DNA from: Candidatus Competibacteraceae bacterium
GTDB taxonomy: Bacteria; Pseudomonadota; Gammaproteobacteria; Competibacterales; Competibacteraceae
Length of the DNA: 21,453 bases
NCBI GenBank assembly: GCA_016712625.1
Contig: JADJQQ010000023.1
Coordinates: 1-21,453 of the forward strand
Direction of reading: 5' to 3'
In this document: one piece after another, positions 5,359 to 12,131 of the stretch
Layout of the letters: every line of letters begins with the position of its first letter
Position numbering within the stretch: the stretch's first letter is position 1
Program-made: the position numbers and the translations under genes
The notes under the pieces: generated by a model
What the model was told of the DNA's origin: nothing
Database searches by the model: none
The model's input: only the letters and a program-made list of their open reading frames with translations

Positions 5359-7555
5359 TTATACTGATTTTCTCGCGAAAAAAACAAAGTTAAATCTAGT
5401 TGCTGGATTTGACTCCGACGCTACCCGTTATGCCCTATTCGACTTTCAATCGGCCATCGTGTCATGGGCCTGTAAGCGGGGCCGTGCTGGAATTTTCGCC
5501 GACACCGGCCTTGGTAAAACAGCGATGCAAGTCGCCTGGGCCGATCAGGTGGTAAAGCATACGCAAGGACGGGTCTTGATTATTGCGCCCTTGTGCGTTG
5601 CGCAGCAAACCGTCAAAGAGGCCGCGCGCATTGGCGTAGAGGTCGAATACGCGCGAAGCGGGAATAAAACATCAGCGTCAATCGTGATTACCAACTATGA
5701 AATGATGGATCATTTCTCGGCGGCTGATTTTATCGGCGTAGTTCTCGATGAATCCAGTATTCTTAAACCTTTCTGGAAAAATCAGAACTGCACTGATTGA
5801 AAGCTTCCAGAATACTCCTTACCGATTGTCATGCACTGCCACTCCAAGCCCTAATGACTTTATGGAGCTTGGCAATCAAGCAGAATTCTTAGGCGTCATG
5901 ACCCGCACAGAGATGCTGGCCACTTACTTTATTCACGATGGCGGCGATACGTCGAAGTGGAGATTAAAAGGGCATGGGAAAACCAAGTTCTGGGAATGGA
6001 TGGCTACATGGTCAGTTTGTATTAGAAGCCCTGAGGATATTGGATTTGACGGATCGCGGTACATCCTGCCGGGGCTGGACATCAATCAGCATGTGGTTGA
6101 TGCGCGGTTTTTCCCTGATGACCAGCTATTTCAGGTCATCGCGCAAACCTTAAGCGACCGGCGAAGCGCAAAAAGGTCATCGCTTGATGATCGGGTACAG
6201 CTTGCGGCTGATATTGTAAATTCATCGGATGAGACTTTTATCATCTGGTGCAATTTGAACGATGAATCAACCGGACTTAAGAAGCTCATACCGGATGCCG
6301 AGGAGGTCTATGGGTCATTGTCGATTGAAGAAAAGAATCGAGAATCAAAAGATTTACCTTTGGTGATTCTCGCGTCATTATTACCAAGCCATCGATTACT
6401 GGGTTTGGTTTGAATTGGCAGCACTGCCACAATATGATCTTTGTCGGAATGGATGATTCATTCGAGTCGTACTATCAGGCAGTGCGGCGGTGTTATCGCT
6501 TTGGGCAAAAAAACAAGGTCAACGTCCATTTAATATCATCGGAAAGCGAAGGAGCGATCAAGAAGAATCTTGAACGAAAAGCGGCTCAGGCTTACGAGAT
6601 GTCGGGTCAAATGGTTGCCCACATGCGGAGATTTACGGAGATGGAAGTTAAAGGGATCACTATCGAAAAGAGCGATTACAGCAGGGACATCAAGACCGGA
6701 CCCGGCTTTGATCTTCACCTTGGCGACTGCGTGGAAATCACGCATGAAATGGATGATGAATCCATAGATTACACCATATTCTCGCCGCCGTTCGCGTCAT
6801 TGTATACCTACTCGAATTCTGATCGGGACATGGGGAATTGTCGAAACGCATCAGAGTTCTATGCGCACTTTGAATACTTGATTGGTGAATTGTTTAGGGT
6901 GACAAAATCAGGGCGTTTGCTTTCTTTTCACTGCATGAATCTACCTGCTACTTATCAGAATGATGGGTTTATCGGAATTAAAGATTTTCGCGGCGAATTG
7001 ATCCGCATGTTTGTTGATGACGGATGGATTTTCCATTCTGAAGTCGTAATTTGGAAAGACCCGGTTATACAAATGCAGCGCACCAAGTCTATCGGTTTGC
7101 TGTACAAGCAGTTGAAAAAAGACAGCTGCATTAGCCGACAGGGAATCCCCGATTATCTTGTGACTATGCGCAAGCCGGGCGATAATCCTGATCCGGTGAC
7201 AAAGAATTCCGATGAGTTCCCTGTTGAACTGTGGCAGCGGTACGCATCTCCGGTATGGATGGACATCAATCCATCGAACACCCTGCAATTCAGATCGGCA
7301 AGGGAAAGCGACGATGAGCGACATATCTGCCCGCTACAACTGGAAGTTATCGATCGGGCTATATCCCTGTGGACGAATCCAGACGATCTTGTCTATTCTC
7401 CTTTCGCTGGAATTGGAAGCGAGGGATATGTTGCCATCCAGAAAGGGCGGCGGTTTGTCGGCGCTGAATTGAAGCGATCATATTGGGATTTGGCTTGTCG
7501 CAATCTAGCTACCGCGAAATCATCTCAGGGGACTTTGCTTGATCTCGCAGTTTAA
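5351..7555 (+). CDS. SNF2-type helicase fused to beta-class DNA methyltransferase; two frame changes
   Basis: A 735-codon gene whose parts lie in three overlapping frames (5351-5800, about 5780-6413, about 6350-7555). The N-terminal half has SNF2/SF2 motifs: ADTGLGKT (residues 50-57), IAPLCVAQQ, LDESS (motif II), SCTATPSPND (III) and QAVRRCYRFGQK (VI). The C-terminal half is a DNA methyltransferase with the catalytic SPPF motif (LHLGDC...IFSPPF) followed later by YSPFAGIGSEGY, the SAM-binding motif. That IV-then-I order is the beta class of N6-adenine/N4-cytosine enzymes. The frame is lost near 5775 (after LDESSIL) and regained near 6345; the net shift is zero. GAGG lies about seven bases before the ATG. 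Likely role: phage DNA modification coupled to translocation, possibly anti-restriction. As written, only the methyltransferase half is intact. Confidence 0.8.
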
Positions 7556-7565
7556 TCAAGACAAC

Positions 7566-7787
7566 ATGGAAGCGGTATATCTTCGGGTATTACCGCGCCA
7601 TAACTTGATCAGTACTATGATTATGTGCCTGTCAGAGCATGACGTTTACCGTAAATTGCTTTTAGACGGTTTATTGATGCAATATAAAAGACAGGCATAT
7701 TATCGTAGCGGATTATGGGCATTAATCCATTCTAGGGATTACGAGCTAGTTCTTGATTTAACCGGAAACCTGGACGCGCCATTATGA
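7566..7787 (+). CDS. tandem paralogue 1, small protein
   Basis: 73 residues from an ATG at 7566. An upstream in-frame TTG at 7539 overlaps the methyltransferase end. The C-terminus DYELVLDLTGNLDAPL matches the next gene almost exactly. Another frame of the same DNA reads DQYYDYVPVRA, resembling GQYYDDLQELSA of the next gene. So the N-terminal half is probably out of frame relative to its ancestor. The stop overlaps the next ATG (ATGA). Function unknown. Confidence 0.4.
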   Translation: MEAVYLRVLPRHNLISTMIMCLSEHDVYRKLLLDGLLMQYKRQAYYRSGLWALIHSRDYELVLDLTGNLDAPL

Positions 7788-7996
7788 CCCCGCTCTCACC
7801 CTTCGCGCTATCGCCGCGCTATATCGTCGGGCAGTATTACGACGACCTTCAGGAATTATCGGCGCTGGACGTTTATTTGCGCATGGGCGGGTATGAGCCG
7901 AAGGTTTTCACGGCCACGTTTCTATCGCAGCAGTACAACGAACGGGATTTTGAACTGATGCTGGATTTAACCGGAAACCTGGACGCGCCACTATGA
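7784..7996 (+). CDS. tandem paralogue 2, small protein
   Basis: 70 residues, MTPLSPFALSPRYIVGQYYD and onward, ending DFELMLDLTGNLDAPL. It shares the last 11 residues, and a nearly identical stretch of about 38 bases running into the next ATGACCCC, with the preceding gene. This indicates a tandem duplication. It overlaps the next gene by ATGA. No family or motif recognised. Confidence 0.5.
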   Translation: MTPLSPFALSPRYIVGQYYDDLQELSALDVYLRMGGYEPKVFTATFLSQQYNERDFELMLDLTGNLDAPL

Positions 7997-8249
7997 CCCC
8001 AAAAATTAAGGACGCTATTCAGCGATCCAAGACTTGCGCGCCCGCTCTTTGCGGCAAAGAGGACGCATGTGTTGTTCTGGCACAGGAATGCGAGCGGCTG
8101 CACCACAGCTTGACTCGCTACGAGACAGACTCGCCGCGCGCGGCATTAAAAACGACGACCCTGATTATGCAGAACCGCATTTTGAGGCAATAAGCCCGAC
8201 AGACTGGAGTGCGCATGAACCAGCAGGAGCAGCAAGAAAAAATCGTTGA
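7993..8249 (+). pseudogene. small coupled gene with one frame break
   Basis: Starts at an ATG overlapping the previous stop: MTPKIKDAIQRSKTCAPALC, then LAQECERLHH. As written the frame ends at 8193 with low-quality sequence. Restoring one base near 8109 (HHQ for HHS) yields QLDSLRDRLAARGIKNDDPD and YAEPHFEAISPTDWSA, a much more protein-like helix and tail, ending by 8249. The coiled-coil-like LRDRLAARGI supports the corrected reading. Function unknown. Confidence 0.45.
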
Positions 8250-8901
8250 CTTCCTTCGCAGAAATCCGAATTGCAGCCGGAGGAAGATAGAAGAGAAATG
8301 CGGGCTGACAAACGAGAGAGTTAGATACTCTATTTATAGGCTTTTAGGGTTCGGGGTTATTGGGAAATCACGAGTTGCTAATAATGATTACCGATATTTT
8401 GTAATAAACGATGCGTTATTGAATCGCAAAAAAACCTTAACATCTTCGGAAAAGGCGGCCATTAGATCAGCGGCAAATTTTGAGAAATTCAGGCTTGACG
8501 TGACTCAGATGATTAAAGTAATGCCAGGCCGGTCAACTGCTTTTTATGCCGGGATGATCGGTATCCCTATTCAGCGTGCCGGGCACAATCTCATGAAAAT
8601 GAAGGCATTAGGCTTAATTGTTTCCGGCAGGCGGTTTAGAAAAGATACGAGGAACTACACGCGAATCTGGTGGATAAAAGGCAGTGAGCCTGCCGAATCT
8701 AATAGCATCGAAGGGTATGAGGAGGATGCCTATTTTAGGAAGGTAAAGAGAGAAGCCATCAAAACAGGAGATGACGATGATGCATGGCTGAGGGAGGCAA
8801 GGAAGCCTCGGCAGCAAAGAATTATGGAAAGATTGCAAGCGCAGAATAAACCCTTGCCAATCCCGTCATACGATGATTGTCTTAAAACGCGCACCGGGTA
8901 G
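8215..8901 (+). CDS. winged-helix DNA-binding protein
   Basis: 228 residues from the ATG at 8215, with TGGAG five bases upstream; a GTG at 8209 lies inside that site and is less likely. The N-terminal helix-turn-helix (residues about 5-60: KIVDFLRRNPNCSRRKIEEK, then TNERVRYSIYRLLGFGVIGK) looks like a winged-helix replication or regulatory domain. A second similar segment at about 95-150 (MIGIPIQRAGHNLMKMKALG) suggests two winged helices. The C-terminal tail is charged. Its position just upstream of the helicase and primase genes suggests a replication-associated or regulatory role, which is inferred. Confidence 0.6.
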   Translation: MNQQEQQEKIVDFLRRNPNCSRRKIEEKCGLTNERVRYSIYRLLGFGVIGKSRVANNDYRYFVINDALLNRKKTLTSSEKAAIRSAANFEKFRLDVTQMIKVMPGRSTAFYAGMIGIPIQRAGHNLMKMKALGLIVSGRRFRKDTRNYTRIWWIKGSEPAESNSIEGYEEDAYFRKVKREAIKTGDDDDAWLREARKPRQQRIMERLQAQNKPLPIPSYDDCLKTRTG

Positions 8902-8961
8902 GCGTTGGCGCGTCTACCCGACACGGCTTGCCAAGCCCTAACACCATAGGACATTGACCCA
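8895..8961. other. short intergenic hairpin
   Basis: Arms CGGGTAG and CTACCCG (about 8896-8921) overlap the stop codon of the winged-helix gene. No T tract follows, so this is not a clear terminator. Confidence 0.25.
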
Positions 8962-9138
8962 ATGCAGTATTTTAACACGCCCGCAGTATCCGAAGTATCC
9001 CCCCCGCAAAGAATATCCAGCGAAGCATTGCTCGCGCTTTGGACTTGGTTCAGAAACAATCCGCACGCCACCTTCCCCGAATTCTCTGAAGCCTTCGACC
9101 GCGCTAGGCGCATCGGGGGCCGGGGCAGGGCGATATGA
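8962..9138 (+). CDS. small protein coupled to the helicase
   Basis: 58 residues, MQYFNTPAVSEVSPPQRISS, then EALLALWTWFRNNPHATFPE and FSEAFDRARRIGGRGRAI. The TGA overlaps the helicase ATG (ATATGACC), which argues for coupled translation. The tryptophan-rich helix LLALWTWFRNNP looks like a small protein-interaction domain. I do not recognise a family. It is short and easily missed by automated calling. Confidence 0.55.
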   Translation: MQYFNTPAVSEVSPPQRISSEALLALWTWFRNNPHATFPEFSEAFDRARRIGGRGRAI

Positions 9139-12032
9139 CCTTTTCTTTGCGACCTTATCAAGCATCGAAAGTCGCTGAAGCACGCGCTTTGATGAGTCAG
9201 GGCAAGAAGTCGATCTGTCTAGTCTCTCCAACCGGCAGCGGAAAAACTATTATCGCTGCTCATATCATCCATAGCGCGCTTTCAAAGCAACGCCGGGTTT
9301 TGTTTTTAGCACATCGCCGGGAACTGATTGAACAATGCGCCGAGAAACTGCGCGCGCTGGGAATCTTGGATTACAACGTGGTGTTATCTGGACACCCGCA
9401 TTCGCGGAATCCGAATGCACCGATGCAGATTGCGAGTATTCAAACCCTGATTCGCCGGGAATATCCACCCGCCGATCTAATAATTATTGACGAATGCTTA
9501 ACTGGAGACTCCTTAATCTCGACCCCAATCGGCAATGTGCCTATTAAGGATATAGTTGCAGGTAGCAGCGTGATGACCTATAATAATGGAGTGGTAACAG
9601 AGGCAAAGGTTACCGCCGCATGGAGTAGCGGAGAGAAAGAAATAATCAAGATCATCACGCAATCGGGAGTTGAAATAAAATGCACGAAAAATCACTTGAT
9701 TTACACGGAATCAGGGTGGATTCCGGCAAGCGAGATAACAGCATCATCCAAGGTGTTATTACTTGCGCCTGTGGATGCGGAACGGTTATGCACAAAAATA
9801 AATGGGGGAGACAGCAAGTTTTCGTTAATGGACATCAAGTCAAAAAAAGGTCTATTGAGGAATGGGATAAAAAATATCAAGAGGTCTTGGCTTCTCTCCC
9901 GTTATGCCTATGCGGTTGTGGAGAAAAAACAAGACTCAGTAACGGGGCTTCTTTGGAAGAATTCATTAAATCACAAGGCGCTAGGCGCTTTTATAAGCGC
10001 CTGTACGGGCATGATAAAAGACCCGCACAGTGGAAAATGGAAATTACCCATAGTGAGCGTCAAGCCATACTTGGAACCCTGCTTGGGGATTCCAGCATCT
10101 TGTATCCAAACAACAGGAGCCTTAACCCAAGACTGCAATTCAACCACGGCGAACCTCAAGCGGCGTGGGCTGAACATAAAAAAAATTATCTTGAGCGGCT
10201 TGGAGGACATTTATCAAGGAAGGTTAATGGGGGTTACGGAAAATTCACTATTTCTTATTCATCTCAATGTTTACCGTGTTTGGCTGATGTTTATGACATC
10301 TGCGTTAAAGACGGAAAAAAAACCGTTAGCCGTGAATGGCTTGATCAGATTGGCGAAATCGGGTTGGCGTGGTGGTTCTGCGATGACGGCGCAAGCTGCG
10401 GGCGCAGCTTCTATCTGCATACCGAAGGATACTCCTTGGCAGAGAATGAAATCATTTGCCAATGGTTTAGAGACAGATATGGCGCGGCAAGTATCCAAAC
10501 AGGAAAGAGAGGATATTACTGGATCTATCTGTCTGCAAACGCTCAACGAAAAATCCTGCCAATCGTCGATCAATATATCCCAGAGTTCATGCAATACAAG
10601 CTGGCAGGAAGTCGCGTATGTTCAGCGTCTACCCAAAAAAGAAGTCGTCTATGACATCACGGTTGCCGGGACGCACTGCTTCTTTGCTAACGGCATCCTA
10701 GTCCATAACTGCCATCATGCCGCCGCTGGGCAATACCAGACACTTTTAAAGAACTATCCAGACGCCTATGTGCTGGGATTGACCGCTACGCCGGAACGAC
10801 TGGACGGCAAGGGTCTGGACGGTATTTTCCACGATCTGCTGGAAGTCGCTACGGTTCCGGACCTGATTGACAGCGGCTTTCTGGTGACTCCAACTTGTCT
10901 TGGACCGTCGCCGGAAATGGCGGCGCAACTCAAATCAGCGCTGGCGAGCGTAAAGGTACGCGGCGGCGATTACGCTGAGGGAGCGCTGGGCGATGCCATG
11001 GACCATGCCGAGCTGGTTGGCGACATCGTGCAGCACTGGAAAGAATGGGCGGCCGGCCAAAAGACGATCGTCTTCGCTGCCAGCATCCTGCACAGCCAGC
11101 ACATCATCCAGCAATTCCAAGCGGCCGGAATACCTGCCGCGCATCTGGACGGCAAGATGGCCACGCCAGAGCGCGAGGGGATTCTTGCGGCTTGGCGGAG
11201 CGGTGATATTCAAGTCGTGAGCAACTGCCAAATACTTACAGAAGGCTTTGATTTTCCTGAGCTTTCCTGTTGCGTTTTGGCGCGGCCCACGAAGAGCGTT
11301 GCCCTTTTTTTGCAAATGTGTGGGCGCGTACTTAGAACCGCCCCAGGCAAGTCGGGCGCAATGATCCTCGATCATGCCGGAAATATTCTGGAGCATGGGC
11401 CGCCGCACATTGATCGAGTCTGGACACTGCAAGGCGCGTCCAAAAAGCGTAAAGTCGAGCGGACCCACGCTTGCTTCCTGCCCGGATGTGGCGCTCTATT
11501 TGTCGAACGGGATGCTGGCGCGATATGGTGGGTGGCGGCCACGCAGCCGGGGATTATTGAGAACTATCGGTTCATGGCCCGCAAGTTCGAGCGCATGGAC
11601 CGCAGTAGCCCGGAGTTCACGCAAGAATCCAAGATGATCGCCTGCCCTGCGTGTAGCCATGCCGCGTGCAAGCTTTGCGGGAGCTTCATCAAGCCGCCCA
11701 GCGCCGAAAGCAGCGACCGGCTGATCTGCCCGCAGTGCCAAGGCGAGTACAGCAGCGACCGCCAAGAGCAGGAAGAGCGGGAGAAGCGACAGCCTCCAAC
11801 CAGCATGGACGGCGATCTGGTGCTGATGGACGGAGACGGGGCGGCGGCCGAAAAAATCCGCGTCAAGAACGAGTACAACCGCCTACTGAATGTCGCCAAG
11901 GAGAAGGGACATAAACGCGGCTGGGTCTGGTGGCGATTGAAGGAACAGTTCAGCGAGGCTCAACTCCGCCCAGTATTCCCGTGGCTTCGGTCCGAGTGGA
12001 CGAAGAAACCGGCGTCGGAAGGTGAAAAATGA
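9135..12032 (+). CDS. SF2 DECH-box helicase interrupted by an intein
   Basis: A 965-codon frame: 120 codons of N-extein, a 405-residue intein (residues 121-525) and 440 codons of C-extein, giving a 560-residue spliced helicase. Motifs are Walker A SPTGSGKT (31-38), LFLAHRREL (Ia), IIIDE|CHH (motif II, split by the intein), LGLTATPERLDG (III) and LQMCGRVLR (VI). The C-terminus has cysteine clusters (CFLPGCGALF; CPACSHAACKLCG with CPQCQGEY) that look like zinc ribbons. This is the phage DEAD/DEAH helicase type that sits next to RepA-like primases, so a role in phage DNA replication or recombination is inferred. Splicing is required for activity because the intein splits the ATPase motif. The whole frame is free of stops. 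Confidence 0.9.
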   Translation: MTFSLRPYQASKVAEARALMSQGKKSICLVSPTGSGKTIIAAHIIHSALSKQRRVLFLAHRRELIEQCAEKLRALGILDYNVVLSGHPHSRNPNAPMQIASIQTLIRREYPPADLIIIDECLTGDSLISTPIGNVPIKDIVAGSSVMTYNNGVVTEAKVTAAWSSGEKEIIKIITQSGVEIKCTKNHLIYTESGWIPASEITASSKVLLLAPVDAERLCTKINGGDSKFSLMDIKSKKGLLRNGIKNIKRSWLLSRYAYAVVEKKQDSVTGLLWKNSLNHKALGAFISACTGMIKDPHSGKWKLPIVSVKPYLEPCLGIPASCIQTTGALTQDCNSTTANLKRRGLNIKKIILSGLEDIYQGRLMGVTENSLFLIHLNVYRVWLMFMTSALKTEKKPLAVNGLIRLAKSGWRGGSAMTAQAAGAASICIPKDTPWQRMKSFANGLETDMARQVSKQEREDITGSICLQTLNEKSCQSSINISQSSCNTSWQEVAYVQRLPKKEVVYDITVAGTHCFFANGILVHNCHHAAAGQYQTLLKNYPDAYVLGLTATPERLDGKGLDGIFHDLLEVATVPDLIDSGFLVTPTCLGPSPEMAAQLKSALASVKVRGGDYAEGALGDAMDHAELVGDIVQHWKEWAAGQKTIVFAASILHSQHIIQQFQAAGIPAAHLDGKMATPEREGILAAWRSGDIQVVSNCQILTEGFDFPELSCCVLARPTKSVALFLQMCGRVLRTAPGKSGAMILDHAGNILEHGPPHIDRVWTLQGASKKRKVERTHACFLPGCGALFVERDAGAIWWVAATQPGIIENYRFMARKFERMDRSSPEFTQESKMIACPACSHAACKLCGSFIKPPSAESSDRLICPQCQGEYSSDRQEQEEREKRQPPTSMDGDLVLMDGDGAAAEKIRVKNEYNRLLNVAKEKGHKRGWVWWRLKEQFSEAQLRPVFPWLRSEWTKKPASEGEK
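9495..10709 (+). mobile_element. class 1 intein, 405 residues, in the DECH box
   Basis: Block A is CLTGDSLIST with Cys1. Block B is IKCTKNHLIYT, with the TxxH signature. Block F is VVYDITVAGTHCFFAN, and block G is GILVHN followed by Cys+1 of the extein. These are all nucleophiles and helper residues expected for Cys1/Asn/Cys+1 protein splicing, so it looks splicing-competent. Insertion is between Glu and Cys of the DECH box, a highly conserved helicase site, typical of intein choice. The middle of the intein in this frame (about residues 90-375) shows no recognisable endonuclease motif. Instead a LAGLIDADG gene is read in another frame (9680-10654). Confidence 0.93.
9680..10654 (+). CDS. LAGLIDADG homing endonuclease, out of frame inside the intein
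   Basis: 324 residues read in a different frame from the surrounding intein. The N-terminal region has two CGCG cysteine motifs: CACGCGTVMHKNKWGRQQVF ending in NGH at residues 29-52, and CLCGCGEK at 76-83. These look like zinc-knuckle or DNA-recognition elements. The LAGLIDADG_2-type domain spans about 127-310. Motif 1 is ILGTLLGDSSI (130-140) and motif 2 is IGLAWWFCDDGA (227-238), the latter with catalytic-type acidic residues. It ends with the typical YIPEFMQYKLAG. An independent ATG has GGGAG ten bases upstream. It probably cuts intein-less helicase alleles to drive homing. The TGA stop is at 10652-10654, inside intein block F territory. An older in-frame layout with two frame changes is the main alternative (see findings). 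Confidence 0.88.
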   Translation: MHEKSLDLHGIRVDSGKRDNSIIQGVITCACGCGTVMHKNKWGRQQVFVNGHQVKKRSIEEWDKKYQEVLASLPLCLCGCGEKTRLSNGASLEEFIKSQGARRFYKRLYGHDKRPAQWKMEITHSERQAILGTLLGDSSILYPNNRSLNPRLQFNHGEPQAAWAEHKKNYLERLGGHLSRKVNGGYGKFTISYSSQCLPCLADVYDICVKDGKKTVSREWLDQIGEIGLAWWFCDDGASCGRSFYLHTEGYSLAENEIICQWFRDRYGAASIQTGKRGYYWIYLSANAQRKILPIVDQYIPEFMQYKLAGSRVCSASTQKRSRL

Positions 12033-12131
12033 TCAAGCTTGAGTCCGACAGGAGAACACCTGTCATTGAAATAAAAAACCCGCTCTGGCAAGCGGGCTAA
12101 TTCATGCATCCGAAAAACATGAGAAAAGGCA
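12033..12131. promoter_or_regulatory. helicase-primase gap with dyad and antisense terminator
   Basis: GACAGG/CCTGTC inverted repeat (about 12048-12066, 6-bp arms, 6-base gap) could be an operator. CCCGCT (12079-12084) and AGCGGG (12091-12096) form a hairpin with six A's just before it, so on the minus strand it ends in TTTTTT. That is a leftward terminator facing against the operon; on the plus strand the tail is only CTAATT. Two tiny open frames, 12029 (23 codons) and 12104 (about 19 codons), cross this gap and are not claimed as genes. Confidence 0.4.
12073..12096 (-). terminator. leftward terminator-like hairpin
   Basis: Stem CCCGCT/AGCGGG with loop CTGGCA on the plus strand. Read on the minus strand, the stem is followed directly by TTTTTT (complement of 12073-12078). 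It may block antisense transcription into the helicase gene. Confidence 0.5.

Noticed and set aside
5770..5785. Programmed frameshifting at the CTTAAAC run in the helicase-methyltransferase
   Set aside because: The needed shift is +1 (or loss of two bases), not the -1 shift typical of X XXY YYZ sites, and no stimulatory structure is obvious. Mutation or sequence error is simpler.
10935..11468. 177-codon minus-strand frame inside the helicase
   Set aside because: Antisense to conserved helicase motifs, with no recognisable domain or ribosome site. Treated as a shadow.
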